Shown in pieces: positions 38,471 through 47,888 of a stretch of DNA of 64,000 nt; position 1 is the first letter of the stretch, and every line of letters starts with the position of its first letter. The stretch lies in assembly GCF_002001045.1 (NCBI RefSeq), contig NZ_MUNR01000005.1, positions 1 to 64,000 on the forward strand, read 5' to 3'. The notes below the pieces were generated by a model, which ran no database searches, was not told the origin of the DNA, and worked only from the letters and a program-made list of their open reading frames with translations. The position numbers were made by a program, and so were the translations under genes. The stretch is from Rhodanobacter sp. C01 (GTDB lineage: Bacteria; Pseudomonadota; Gammaproteobacteria; Xanthomonadales; Rhodanobacteraceae).

Positions 38471-39670
38471 ATGAATTTGCCCAACGACGACTTGCATGCC
38501 CGACTGCCACGAAGCGTGCTGTCGGATCTCGGCGGCTGGACGCTTTACCAGAATTTCCGCACCTTCACGTGGCCCTGGTTGCTGCGCCGGGGAATCGTGT
38601 TCTGGCCGTTGGCGGTCCTTGCCGGTTGCACGTATGCCACCTGGCATGCGTCGGGCATGGATGCATGGGGCGACTGGCCGGGGCTTGCGCTCCGGGCTTG
38701 CGTCGCGTCGCTGATCGCAGTCTCGGCCGGCCCCTTGCTCGCCACATTGATTCGGCATTGGCGTCTGCCGCTCGTCGTGGAGCGCGCGCTGGTGCTTCTG
38801 GCGATCCTGTTCGGGCTCTGGATCGGGATCATCGCCCTGGACTGGGCGGGCACCTATCACGCGCATCTCATGCAGGCCTATGCCGGGCGCCCCATGGGAC
38901 CCAACCTGCTCGGCCAGGCCGTTTCGAACTTTCTCGCCGCGACCATCAACGCGTCCCTCTTTGTACTGATCGTCGCGGGTGGAGGCTTCGCAGCCATCTA
39001 CTATCTCGGCGAACAGCGACGCGTTGCCCAGTACGCAGCCAGTCGCCAGATCGAAAGCCTGCGCGCGGAACGGAATGCAGCCGACATGCGACTGGCCATC
39101 CTGCAGGCGCAGGTCGAACCGCATTTTCTCTTCAATACGCTGGCGTCGGTGCGTTCACTGATCGCCAGCGAACCCGAGCGCGCGGCGAGAACCATCGACA
39201 CGCTTGCGACGTATCTGCGCGTCGCGTTGCCGCGCATCCGTACCACAGGCATCGAGGAAGCCACGCTCGGTCGCCAGATCGATCTCTGCCTGGGCTATCT
39301 TGAGATCATGAATGTCCGTACGGCCGGCCGCATCGAGGTTCGCGTCGATGCAAGCGACGAGGTCCGGGCGCTGCCGTTCCCTCCCTTGATCCTGCTGACA
39401 CTGGTGGAGAACGCGATGACCCACGGCATCGAGCCGAAACCCGGCCCCGGCATGATCGCGATCATCGCCGGTACCGCGGATGGATGCCTGAGCGTGAGCG
39501 TCGAGGACGATGGCCAGGGATTGCAGCCCGGCACCACGCCTGGCCTGGGCCTCGCGAATGTTCGCGCCCAGCTCCGCGATCGTTTCGGAACAAGCGCGCG
39601 CTTCGACATCGCATCACGCGCCGGAGGCGGGGTGAGCGCATGCATCCACATTCCGCTTACGTTCCCATGA
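38471..39670 (+). CDS. LytS/YehU-type sensor histidine kinase
   Basis: A 399-residue inner-membrane kinase. Four hydrophobic segments lie in residues 38-180. The His_kinase domain has the phospho-acceptor in QVEPHFLFNTLASVRSLI (about residue 218) and the ATPase N-box LTLVENAMTHGIEPK with DDGQGL and GLGLANVRAQL. No extracellular sensor domain is obvious, so the signal may be sensed in the membrane. The start ATG at 38471 follows no strong Shine-Dalgarno. Its stop overlaps the response-regulator start (ATGA). Divergent from the sulfur operon, which it may control. Confidence 0.92.
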   Translation: MNLPNDDLHARLPRSVLSDLGGWTLYQNFRTFTWPWLLRRGIVFWPLAVLAGCTYATWHASGMDAWGDWPGLALRACVASLIAVSAGPLLATLIRHWRLPLVVERALVLLAILFGLWIGIIALDWAGTYHAHLMQAYAGRPMGPNLLGQAVSNFLAATINASLFVLIVAGGGFAAIYYLGEQRRVAQYAASRQIESLRAERNAADMRLAILQAQVEPHFLFNTLASVRSLIASEPERAARTIDTLATYLRVALPRIRTTGIEEATLGRQIDLCLGYLEIMNVRTAGRIEVRVDASDEVRALPFPPLILLTLVENAMTHGIEPKPGPGMIAIIAGTADGCLSVSVEDDGQGLQPGTTPGLGLANVRAQLRDRFGTSARFDIASRAGGGVSACIHIPLTFP

Positions 39671-40419
39671 CCACACCCATCACGGCCCTTATCGCCGAAG
39701 ACGAGGAGCCGCAGCGAACGGAGCTGCGCGGCATGCTGGCAACCCTGTGGCCGGAACTGATCGTCGTCGCGGAATGCGAGGATGGCATCAGCGCGCTCGA
39801 TGCGTGGTCATCGAAGAAACCGGACATTGCCTTCCTCGACATCCGCATGCCGGGACTGGGCGGCCTCGAGGTGGCGCGGCAGGCCGCAAGTCCAGCCCAG
39901 GTCGTCTTCATCACCGCGCATGACGAATTCGCGGTGAAGGCCTTTGACGCCGGCGCCATCGACTACCTGCTGAAACCGATCCGCACCGATCGCCTCACCG
40001 AAACGGTGGCACGTTTGCGCAGCCGCCAGCCCGCCACGCAAGTCGATCTGACGGCATTGATCGACAGCCTCGCCGGCCGGTTGACGCGAGCGGAGACGAT
40101 CACCTGGATTACCGCCAGCATCGGCGATACCGTCCGGATGATACCCATCGAAGACGTCGTTTTTTTCCAGTCCGAGGAAAAGTACACCCGCGTAGCCACC
40201 GCCGCCGATGCCGCATTCATCCGGACGCCGCTGAAGGATCTGATGCTCAAGCTCGACCCGGAAGTCTTCTGGAGGATCCACCGCAATGCCATCGTTCGCG
40301 TGTCGGCGATCCGGCAGGTCAGGCCGGATGGAGATGGTCGCTTGCTGGTCTGGCTCCATGGCGTTGCCGAGCCGCTTCGCGTGAGCGACGCGTTCCGCCA
40401 TCGTTTCCGTGCCATGTGA
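39667..40419 (+). CDS. LytTR-family response regulator
   Basis: A 250-residue regulator. Receiver domain residues 5-120: acidic pocket AEDEE, phospho-acceptor Asp in IAFLDIRMPGLGG (about residue 58), Thr/Ser in VFITAHDE and Lys in YLLKPIR. Residues about 150-250 form a LytTR DNA-binding domain (VVFFQSEEKYTRVAT, FWRIHRNAIVRVSAI, RVSDAFRHRFRAM). LytTR proteins bind direct repeats upstream of targets. It is co-translated with the LytS-like kinase. The plausible target is the divergent sulfur operon or its own promoter, which is an inference from position. Confidence 0.93.
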   Translation: MTTPITALIAEDEEPQRTELRGMLATLWPELIVVAECEDGISALDAWSSKKPDIAFLDIRMPGLGGLEVARQAASPAQVVFITAHDEFAVKAFDAGAIDYLLKPIRTDRLTETVARLRSRQPATQVDLTALIDSLAGRLTRAETITWITASIGDTVRMIPIEDVVFFQSEEKYTRVATAADAAFIRTPLKDLMLKLDPEVFWRIHRNAIVRVSAIRQVRPDGDGRLLVWLHGVAEPLRVSDAFRHRFRAM

Positions 40420-40697
40420 TGAGGCGTGCAGGGCAAAGATCGCCTGAAGCGACCGTTTGCCAATCTCGCGATGACCTGGGCATTACGCACATGCCAGCCA
40501 TGTTCTTTGACGTGCTTTTGGTCGTTGTCGCAAGTCTTTTTTTGGCTGGTGGTGGTACGCGCAGCGAGTTCACTTCCAGCGGTGGAAAAGCTGAGTGGAG
40601 TTGGCCCGGTGGAAGCCTCTTCCTGGCCACTAAAGGGGGCCAGCCCGGATTCACTTCTTCAACTACGAGGAAGTGAACCTGGCACCGTTTTAACTAG
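40420..40697. other. Intergenic region with mobile-element-like end
   Basis: About 280 bases between the regulator and the convergent autotransporter. It holds an inverted repeat GTTCACTTCC (40568-40577) / GGAAGTGAAC (40669-40678), and the second arm extends to AAGTGAACCTGGCACC...TTTTAACTAGTC. A similar string (AAGTGAACCTGCCCC...TTTTTCTAGAGTC) is at 51900-51930, which suggests remnants of the same insertion element. No transposase is present. Confidence 0.4.
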
Positions 40698-43600
40698 TCA
40701 GAATTTCTTCTGGACGTTGATCAGGATCGACTGGTCGTTGGGTTCGCCGGTGTTGAACTGGTTCTGGTAGTCCACCCGCAACAGCAATTGATGCGCCATT
40801 TGCCAGTTCACGCCAAGGCCGATGAGCACGTGATTCTGCGCCAGTGGATAGATCTGGGCCCGATACACCGGACCGGCCAGCAGATCCGCATAGGTCATGG
40901 TGGCCTGGCTCGACCCTTCGAAGTCATGGCCGTATTCCAGTCGCAGCTGCGGCATCAGCACGCTGTCGTCGTTCTTGATCAGGTAGTTGATGCGCACGCC
41001 CAGGCTGCCGGTAGTGGTGTGCACCGCCTGGTTGCCGTAGGTCAGGGCGTAGATCGCATCGCCTTGCTCGGTGTAGCCGTTGAGATGGGCCAATGCCGCA
41101 TCCAGCCGGCCGTACGGGGAGACCATCAGCTGGCCAGCGTGGTATTCGTAGCCGCCCGAAAGCGATGCAAACAGCTGGTGCCCGTCGCGGCTGCCGTCGA
41201 CCGTGCTGCCGTCGGCGGTGACGTAGCGGCGCGCGTCGAACGACAGCCACTGGTAGCCCACCAGGCCATCCACGAAGGTGGATGCGCTTGGACTGAAGCT
41301 GCCGTACCAGGCCACGTTGTAACTGTCGGCGGTACTCTGGCTGCCGTTGTGGCCGATGTCCGTGCTGTCGTGTCCGTAACCTGCACCAAGGCCCATCGCA
41401 AAATTGCTGCCATACCGCTTGTCCACGCCGACGCTGATGCCGGCGGTGGTGAAGTCGAAGCCGTTGACCGTGGTGGTGGTATCACGCGAACCGAAATTCA
41501 CCGCGCCCCCGGTCCATACCGTGTAGCCGTCGGGCAGCGGCGTGCCGGACGATGCCTGCGGATCGGCGGGTGCTTGCGACGCCATCATGTCGCGACGATC
41601 GAGCAGGCCGGACGGACCGGCGTCAGTCATGTACGCCGAAGGCCCGCGCATGGTGGGCGTCATGCCATCGTCGGACATGACCGTCATGCCGTTTTGGAAC
41701 CCGCTGTTGCCGCCACCACCGTGCAGGGCCTCCAGACGCTGCTGGAAGTTGTCGATCTGGCCTTGTGCGAATTCACGCGTGGCATTGACCTGGGCGGTAA
41801 GCACGCCCATCACCTCCGGGTCCTTCGATGGGTCCGGCCGCGCCGCCACCGCGATGGTCAGCGTCGCCGGCGCGGAGGTGGCGAATGCGTTGCTCAGCGT
41901 AAAGGTGACGGTGGCGGTGCCGTTGAACGTCGCGCTGGCGAGGAAATCGAGTTCATAACCGCTGGCGCTCGGCACGATCCGCGCCGTACCGGCCGCTGCC
42001 GGCGTGATGCCGGTAACCGCCGCCGCCGTGAACGGACCACCGCTGGCGCCATCAGTCAAATTTACCTGTACCTCGCGCCCGGCGACGGTGGCGATGTTCC
42101 TGGAGACCGCCACCGGCCGCGGATCGACCGTCACCGTTACGGTGGCCGGCGTCGACACGCCGAAAGGATTGCTGAGGGTGTAGGTGAAGGCGACCGTGCC
42201 GCTGGCATTGGCCGCGGCCGTGTAGTTGATGGTGGTGCCGCTGACCGTGGCGGTGCCCGATGCCGGCGACTGCACGATCGCCACCGTGGTGAACGGTGCG
42301 CCGGTGGCTCCGGTCGTGGCACTGATCGCCACCGTATTGCCCGCCAGCACGGTGACCTTTTGCGCTGGCACCGTAGGCACCGCCAGTGGCGTGACGGTGA
42401 TGGTGACCGTCGCCGGTGCAGATGTGCCGCCCGGCCCGGTGGCCGTGTAGGCAAAGCTGTCCGTGCCGAAAAAGTCGTGCGCCGGCGTATAGACCACCGA
42501 CAGCCCGCTGACCGTCGCGGTGCCATGCGCGGGTGTGGACGTAAGGGCGATGCTGGTGATCGGCCCGGTATCGACCGAGGTCACATTCACCGTCACCGCC
42601 TGGTTGGCCATGGTCGAGGCATGGTCGTTCACCGCGACGGGCTTGGCCTGTTGCGTGCTCATCGAATACGCCTGCGACCCGGTGAAGCCCAGGCCATCGG
42701 CCGCCGTCACCGTGAAGCTGTACGTGCCGGCGGCGGTCGGTGTGCCGGACAGCAGGCCGTTCTGGCTCAGGGTCAGGCCGGCAGGAAGCGCGCCCGCGCT
42801 GATGCTGAAAAGGTAGCTGCCGTTGCCGCCGCCGGCACTGAGCTGCTGGCTGTAGGCGACGCCCACCTGCGAGCCGGGCAGGCTGTTCGGGCTAACCGTA
42901 ATGCTGGGCGCAGCCACCGTTACGGTATAGGAGCGACCGACGGTAAACGGTGCGCCGGTACCGGTGCTGCTGTCGGTGGCGAGCACGCTGAAGGTATAGG
43001 TGCCCGCCGCGGTGGGCGCACCCGAGAGCACGCCGCTGCTGCTGAGCGACAGGCCGGCGGGCAGGGCGCCATTATTGATCTTGAAGCTGTAGCCCGGCGT
43101 GCCACCGCTGGCGGTGAAGGTTTGCGAATACGCCGTTTCGGCCGTCGGAGCCGGCAGCGTTGCGGGCGACAACGACAGCGTCGGGATGCCGATCGCGATG
43201 GAATAGCCCTGCGTTGCGGTGGCGCCATCCGCATCGGTCGCCTGCACGTTGAAAGAGAACGTGCCGCTGGCGCTGGGCGTGCCGCTCAGCGTGCCCGATG
43301 AGCTCAAGCTCATGCCTGCGGGAAGACTGCCGCCACCGGCGATCGCGAAGTGGTAAGGGGCGATGCCGCCCGTCGCCGTAAAGGTCACCGCCGCGTACGC
43401 CGTCCCGTCGGTACCCGATGGAATGCTGGCCGGCGTGAACGTGATCGCCGCCGCGCTCACGTTGAGCGTGTAGTTTTGCGTGCCGATGAAGGGTCCCGTA
43501 CCGGTGCTGTGATCCGTCGCGGTCACCGTGAAAGAGAACGTGCCCGATTGCGCGGGGGTGCCCGACAGCGTGCCGGTCGCCGCGTTGAAACTCAGACCCG

Positions 43601-45956
43601 TAGGCAACGTGCCACTCAGCGCATACGTGTACGGCGCAACGCCGCCAGTGGCCGTGAAGCTCTGGCTGAACGCCCCGGCATAAGCGGCATTCAACGTACC
43701 CGATGGCGATAGCGTAATCGTCGGCGTGCCGATGGTGCCGCTATAGGTTTGCGTGCCGTAGTAAGGACCGGTACCGGTGCTGCTGTCCTTGGCCTGGACG
43801 GTAAAGCTGTAGGGTCCGGCGGCGGTCGGCGTGCCCGATAGCGTGCCGGTGCTCGACAGCGACAGGCCGGGCGGCAAGCTGCCGCCGGTCACGCTGAAAC
43901 TGTAAGGACCGGTGCCACCGGCCGAGCTGATCGCCTGGCTCGTCGCCAAGCCATCGGTCATGCCCGAAAGCGTGCCAGGGGACAGCGTTATGGTGGCCGC
44001 GGCAATGGTGACCGTATACGCCTGCGAGCCGGTCTTGCCGTTGGCATCGGTGACCTGCACGGTAAACGAATAGCTGCCACCTGCCGTCGGCGTACCACTC
44101 ACGCTGCCGCTGCCCAGCAGCAGTCCGGGCGGCAAACTGCCGGCGGAGATCGCATAGCTGTAAGGCGCGGTACCTCCTTGCACGGCTATCGTTTGCGAAT
44201 ACGCCGTGCCGACCGTGCCCGATGCCAGCGACGAGGTGGTGATGACCGGCGAGGACGGTGTGATGGTGAGGCTGTAGGTGATGGATTTGCTGAATGGCCC
44301 GGTGCCCGTGCTGCTGTCCTGCGCGGTAACGGTAATGCTGAACGCGCCGTAGTTGGTGGGCGTGCCGCTGAGCACGCCGCCACTGCTCAGGGTCATTCCG
44401 GTGGGCAGCGTGCTTGAGGTCGAGTACGTGTAGGGCGCCGTGCCGCCGCTGGTGCCGATGGTCTGCGAATACGCCTGGTTCTGGTTGCCGTTGGGCAAGG
44501 CGCCGGGCGATATCGTCAGCGTGGGGCTGGCGATGACGAGGGTTTGCGCGCTCGACTGCGTCGACGCACCGTTGGCATCGGTCACCTTGAAGGTCACCGG
44601 AAACGAACCGCCCGCCGTGGGCGTACCGCTGATCGCACCGGTGCTGCTGTTGAGGCTCAATCCGGCCGGCAACGCGCCGCTGGCCACGCTGTAGGTCAGC
44701 GGGCTGGCGCCACCCGATGCGCTCACGCCGCCGCTGTAGGCAACCGCCACGGTTCCGTTGGGCAGGTTGATCGTGCCCAGGGCCAACGGCGCGTCGATGG
44801 TCAGGTTGTAGTTCTGCGTGCCAGTGAAACCGTGCGCGTCGGTCGCGGTCACCATGATCGCGTCGTTCCCCTGCGAGTTCGGCGTGCCGCTGAGAACACC
44901 CGCGGACGAAAGCGTCATGCCCGACGGCAATCCCGTCGCGGAGAACGTATACGGCGACGTGCCGCCAATGGCCGACAATGTCGTGGCGGCGTAGGCCGAA
45001 CCGGCCGTGCCACTGGCCAGCGAGGCAGGCGACAGCGTGATGGTGGGTGCGGCCACGGTGAACGTAAAGTTCTGCTGATCGCTGCTGCCGGTGGAATCCG
45101 TCACCACCAGGGTAATCGTCGTGTTGCCCGTCGCTGTCGGTGTGCCGGAAAGCGTGCCGCTTGCCGAAAGATTGATGCCTGGCGGCAGCGCATTGCTGCC
45201 CGAGGCACGACTGAACGTATAAGGCGCCGTGCCGCCGCTGGCGCTCAAGCTCTGGCTGTAGGCCACATACGCGGTGGCGGTGGGCAAAGTCGTCGGTGCT
45301 ATCGCGATCGCGCCGGTAATGGTCAGCGTGATGTTCTGCGTGCCCACTTCACCGTTGCTGTCGGTCGCCGTTTCGGTGAAGCTGAAAGTGCCGCTTTCAG
45401 TCGGCGTGCCGCTGATCAGGCCGGCGCTGTTGTCCGATATGCCTGCCGGCAAAGTTCCGGTGTTGATTACATAGGTATACCGACCGCCATTGCCGCCGGT
45501 GGCGCTGAACTGCAGGGAATAGGCCGTGCCGACGTGTCCGCTGGGTGCCGTCGTCGGGCTCAGCACGATGGGCGTGGGTGCGCTGGAGGTGATGGTGACC
45601 GTGACCGTGATGGCTTCGCCTTCGTCGTCATACCAGGCGAAGGAATCGGAGGTCGCGCCATCGCCGTTGTTGACATAGGTGATGTCGTAATCGTTGGCGC
45701 TGACCGACACCGTGCCGTGAGAAGGTTGCACCGCAATCGGTGGCACATTGGTGCCAAATGGCGAACAGGCCGGCACCGCGAAGGTGGTCGTGCCACCCGA
45801 GGTGTCCTGGATCGACATGTTCGGGCACTCGTTGGCGTAGGCCAGCTTGGGCACGAGCATGCCGCCGAACAGCAAGAGGGGCAGCATGCGAACCAGAAAA
45901 GACGAGGTACTGCCCGACACCGGACCGCGCGTGCGCGGCGATAGCCAATGCCACAT
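40698..45956 (-). CDS. Giant autotransporter adhesin with Ig-like repeats
   Basis: A 1752-residue type Va autotransporter-like protein. The ATG at 45956 is preceded by GGGGAAGGGAT; a reading 20 codons longer lacks such a site. After a signal region (MLPLLLFGGMLVPKLAYA) comes a short cadherin-like segment, about eleven He_PIG (putative Ig) repeats with the LSGTPTAAGTYSF-type motif, three Big_9/cadherin-like repeats (TPAHDFFGTDSFAYTATG and similar), a linker with a short coiled coil and a C-terminal autotransporter barrel of about 260 residues (from YTVWTGGAVNFGS) that ends in VQKKF, a proper BamA signal. Likely surface adhesion or biofilm matrix. Divergent from the tail-collar genes. Confidence 0.9.
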   Translation of the reverse strand: MWHWLSPRTRGPVSGSTSSFLVRMLPLLLFGGMLVPKLAYANECPNMSIQDTSGGTTTFAVPACSPFGTNVPPIAVQPSHGTVSVSANDYDITYVNNGDGATSDSFAWYDDEGEAITVTVTITSSAPTPIVLSPTTAPSGHVGTAYSLQFSATGGNGGRYTYVINTGTLPAGISDNSAGLISGTPTESGTFSFTETATDSNGEVGTQNITLTITGAIAIAPTTLPTATAYVAYSQSLSASGGTAPYTFSRASGSNALPPGINLSASGTLSGTPTATGNTTITLVVTDSTGSSDQQNFTFTVAAPTITLSPASLASGTAGSAYAATTLSAIGGTSPYTFSATGLPSGMTLSSAGVLSGTPNSQGNDAIMVTATDAHGFTGTQNYNLTIDAPLALGTINLPNGTVAVAYSGGVSASGGASPLTYSVASGALPAGLSLNSSTGAISGTPTAGGSFPVTFKVTDANGASTQSSAQTLVIASPTLTISPGALPNGNQNQAYSQTIGTSGGTAPYTYSTSSTLPTGMTLSSGGVLSGTPTNYGAFSITVTAQDSSTGTGPFSKSITYSLTITPSSPVITTSSLASGTVGTAYSQTIAVQGGTAPYSYAISAGSLPPGLLLGSGSVSGTPTAGGSYSFTVQVTDANGKTGSQAYTVTIAAATITLSPGTLSGMTDGLATSQAISSAGGTGPYSFSVTGGSLPPGLSLSSTGTLSGTPTAAGPYSFTVQAKDSSTGTGPYYGTQTYSGTIGTPTITLSPSGTLNAAYAGAFSQSFTATGGVAPYTYALSGTLPTGLSFNAATGTLSGTPAQSGTFSFTVTATDHSTGTGPFIGTQNYTLNVSAAAITFTPASIPSGTDGTAYAAVTFTATGGIAPYHFAIAGGGSLPAGMSLSSSGTLSGTPSASGTFSFNVQATDADGATATQGYSIAIGIPTLSLSPATLPAPTAETAYSQTFTASGGTPGYSFKINNGALPAGLSLSSSGVLSGAPTAAGTYTFSVLATDSSTGTGAPFTVGRSYTVTVAAPSITVSPNSLPGSQVGVAYSQQLSAGGGNGSYLFSISAGALPAGLTLSQNGLLSGTPTAAGTYSFTVTAADGLGFTGSQAYSMSTQQAKPVAVNDHASTMANQAVTVNVTSVDTGPITSIALTSTPAHGTATVSGLSVVYTPAHDFFGTDSFAYTATGPGGTSAPATVTITVTPLAVPTVPAQKVTVLAGNTVAISATTGATGAPFTTVAIVQSPASGTATVSGTTINYTAAANASGTVAFTYTLSNPFGVSTPATVTVTVDPRPVAVSRNIATVAGREVQVNLTDGASGGPFTAAAVTGITPAAAGTARIVPSASGYELDFLASATFNGTATVTFTLSNAFATSAPATLTIAVAARPDPSKDPEVMGVLTAQVNATREFAQGQIDNFQQRLEALHGGGGNSGFQNGMTVMSDDGMTPTMRGPSAYMTDAGPSGLLDRRDMMASQAPADPQASSGTPLPDGYTVWTGGAVNFGSRDTTTTVNGFDFTTAGISVGVDKRYGSNFAMGLGAGYGHDSTDIGHNGSQSTADSYNVAWYGSFSPSASTFVDGLVGYQWLSFDARRYVTADGSTVDGSRDGHQLFASLSGGYEYHAGQLMVSPYGRLDAALAHLNGYTEQGDAIYALTYGNQAVHTTTGSLGVRINYLIKNDDSVLMPQLRLEYGHDFEGSSQATMTYADLLAGPVYRAQIYPLAQNHVLIGLGVNWQMAHQLLLRVDYQNQFNTGEPNDQSILINVQKKF
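42650..45570 (-). repeat. Eleven tandem He_PIG repeats coded within the autotransporter
   Basis: Units of about 80-95 codons each carry ITLSPATLP-like starts, an AYSQT..ASGGTAPYTYS-like middle, LPPGLSLSS and LSGTPTAAGTYSFTV ends. I count eleven [L/I/V]SG[T/A]P blocks. Units differ enough that they are old duplications, though some neighbours are close (the three with DSSTGTGP). Repeat number is likely to vary between strains. Confidence 0.85.
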
Positions 45957-46200
45957 ATCCCTTCCCCTGTTCCCTGTAATCGGCAATCCGCCCCGGTTGC
46001 CTGCTGCACCCGGCAACTCGATCCAGCTACAGATCTAGCAAGGCTTGTGCCATCCGTATGACGCGACTGCGCAGCTCACATCGCCGCAAACTGTATCGCA
46101 AATTGCACCGGGGTGTTGCGCTGATGCGCATATTGAACCTGTCATTCGGTTCCGCCAAAGTGGCGCCGCTGGACCACACATCACACAGAGGACGTTCACG

Positions 46201-46731
46201 ATGTCTGAGTTCTATATCGGGCAGATCATGCTCACCGGGTTCGGTTTTGCGCCACGCGGATTTGCCCAGTGCAATGGACAGACCATGTCGATCCAGCAAA
46301 ACCAGGCGCTGTTCTCGCTGATAGGCATCACCTACGGCGGCAACGGCATCCAGACTTTCATGCTGCCCAACCTGCAAGGGCGCACGCCGACCGGCGCGGG
46401 CTCCTCGGTCGATCCGGGCTGGCAGCCCACGACCTACCCCATCGGGCAGATGAGCGGCGTGGAAAATGTCACCTTGCTGACCGGCAACATGCCGGCACAC
46501 GCGCACACGGCCACGGCCACGACGCAGACCGGTACCTTGAGAAATCCGACCAATGCGGTCTACGCATCGGCATCGGAGTCTCTGTATGGACCCGCCACCG
46601 CCAATCAGGTGGCGCTGAATCCTGCCCAGATCGGCATGACCGGGGGGAACCTGCCGCATCCGAACATGCAGCCGTTTCGGGTCATCAATTTCAACATCGC
46701 GCTCAGCGGAATCTTCCCCTCCCGCAACTGA
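46201..46731 (+). CDS. Phage tail collar domain protein (MdpB-like), copy 1
   Basis: A 176-residue member of the tail-collar/microcystin-dependent-protein family. N-terminal MSEFYIGQIMLTGFGFAPRG, then FAQCNGQTMSIQQNQALFSLIGITYGG, FMLPNLQGRTPTG and a C-terminal INFNIALSGIFPSRN, all family marks. These proteins are related to short tail fibre tips but occur as free genomic clusters in Xanthomonadales and cyanobacteria; no other phage genes are nearby. First of three tandem paralogues, start at 46201. The 240 bases before it separate it from the autotransporter. Confidence 0.88.
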   Translation: MSEFYIGQIMLTGFGFAPRGFAQCNGQTMSIQQNQALFSLIGITYGGNGIQTFMLPNLQGRTPTGAGSSVDPGWQPTTYPIGQMSGVENVTLLTGNMPAHAHTATATTQTGTLRNPTNAVYASASESLYGPATANQVALNPAQIGMTGGNLPHPNMQPFRVINFNIALSGIFPSRN

Positions 46732-46769
46732 CACGGCGTTTCCTCCTACGGCTTACTGCGGAGCATCCT

Positions 46770-47303
46770 ATGAGCACACCTTATGTGGGCGAGATTCGCC
46801 TGTTCGGCTTCCCGCGCATCCCCACCGGCTGGTTTGCCTGCGACGGCAGCCTGCAATCCATCGCCGAATACCAGACGCTGTATGTCCTGATCGGCACCAC
46901 CTACGGCGGCGACGGCATAAACACCTTCGGGCTGCCTGACCTGCGCGGGCAACTGCCCGTGCATCAGGGGAACGGCCAGGGGCTCAGTCCACGCGTGCTG
47001 GGCGCATCGGGCGGTACCGAAACGGTCACCCTGCAAACGAACCAGCTGCCGGCACACACGCATACGCTGGTGGCCACCGCCACGCCGGCCAGTTCCGCGC
47101 AGCCGGGCAATCAGCTGTTGCCGGCGGCACTGGCCAACAGCGACACCATGTACGCGACCGATGTGACCGGCGCGCCGTCGTTTCCACTCGCAAACGCGGC
47201 CGTCGGCATGCAGGGTGGCAGCCAGCCGCACGACAACACGATGCCGACATTGACGGTGTCGTATTGCATCGCCTGGGCAGGCATTTTCCCGTCGCAAAGC
47301 TGA
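46770..47303 (+). CDS. Phage tail collar domain protein, copy 2
   Basis: A 177-residue paralogue of the gene before, with MSTPYVGEIRLFGFPRIPTGWFACDG, then YQTLYVLIGTTYGGDGINTFGLPDLRG and a closing SYCIAWAGIFPSQS. It starts 38 bases after copy 1. The middle third differs from the other copies, which suggests that the variable part binds different partners. Function is unknown. Confidence 0.88.
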   Translation: MSTPYVGEIRLFGFPRIPTGWFACDGSLQSIAEYQTLYVLIGTTYGGDGINTFGLPDLRGQLPVHQGNGQGLSPRVLGASGGTETVTLQTNQLPAHTHTLVATATPASSAQPGNQLLPAALANSDTMYATDVTGAPSFPLANAAVGMQGGSQPHDNTMPTLTVSYCIAWAGIFPSQS

Positions 47304-47357
47304 TCCACTCATGCACACAGCAAGCGCGCCGCAAGCGCAGCGCGCGAGGAGCACACG

Positions 47358-47888
47358 ATGACTACGCCTTTTGTCGGTGAGATCCAAGTATTCGGCTTCA
47401 ACTTTGCGCCTTACCAGTGGACCCAGTGCAACGGCGCCACGTTGCCGATCAGCCAGAACACCGCGCTGTATTCGCTGATTGGCGTCAACTACGGCGGCAA
47501 CGGCACCACCACCTTCCAGGTGCCCAATCTGGCTGCGCGCGGGGCCTGCAACCAGGGCAACGGTCCCGGCCTCACGCCGCGTGTCATCGGCGAGACCTTT
47601 GGCAACGCGATGGTGGCGCTGACCTCGCAGCAGATGCCGTTGCACAATCATGGGTTCAATATCTACAACCAGCCCGATTCGGCCAAGCGCAGCAACAAGC
47701 CCAGCCCCGGCAATTCCCTGGTGGTGCCGACGCAGGCCACGCCGTTTCTGCAGGCCGCGCCCAATACGACGTTCGCCGCCAACATGCTTGCGAGCAACGG
47801 CGGCAACCAACCGCATGAAAACGAGCAGCCGTATCTGGCGCTCAATTTCTGCATGGCGTTATCGGGGGCTTTCCCCAGCTTCGGTTGA
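47358..47888 (+). CDS. Phage tail collar domain protein, copy 3
   Basis: A 176-residue paralogue (MTTPFVGEIQVFGFNFAPYQW, YSLIGVNYGGNGTTTFQVPNL, NFCMALSGAFPSFG). A good Shine-Dalgarno (GAGGAG) precedes the ATG. Its stop overlaps the start of the GNAT gene (TGATG), so the two are coupled. Copies 1-3 share the same N- and C-terminal frame with a changed middle segment. Confidence 0.88.
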   Translation: MTTPFVGEIQVFGFNFAPYQWTQCNGATLPISQNTALYSLIGVNYGGNGTTTFQVPNLAARGACNQGNGPGLTPRVIGETFGNAMVALTSQQMPLHNHGFNIYNQPDSAKRSNKPSPGNSLVVPTQATPFLQAAPNTTFAANMLASNGGNQPHENEQPYLALNFCMALSGAFPSFG

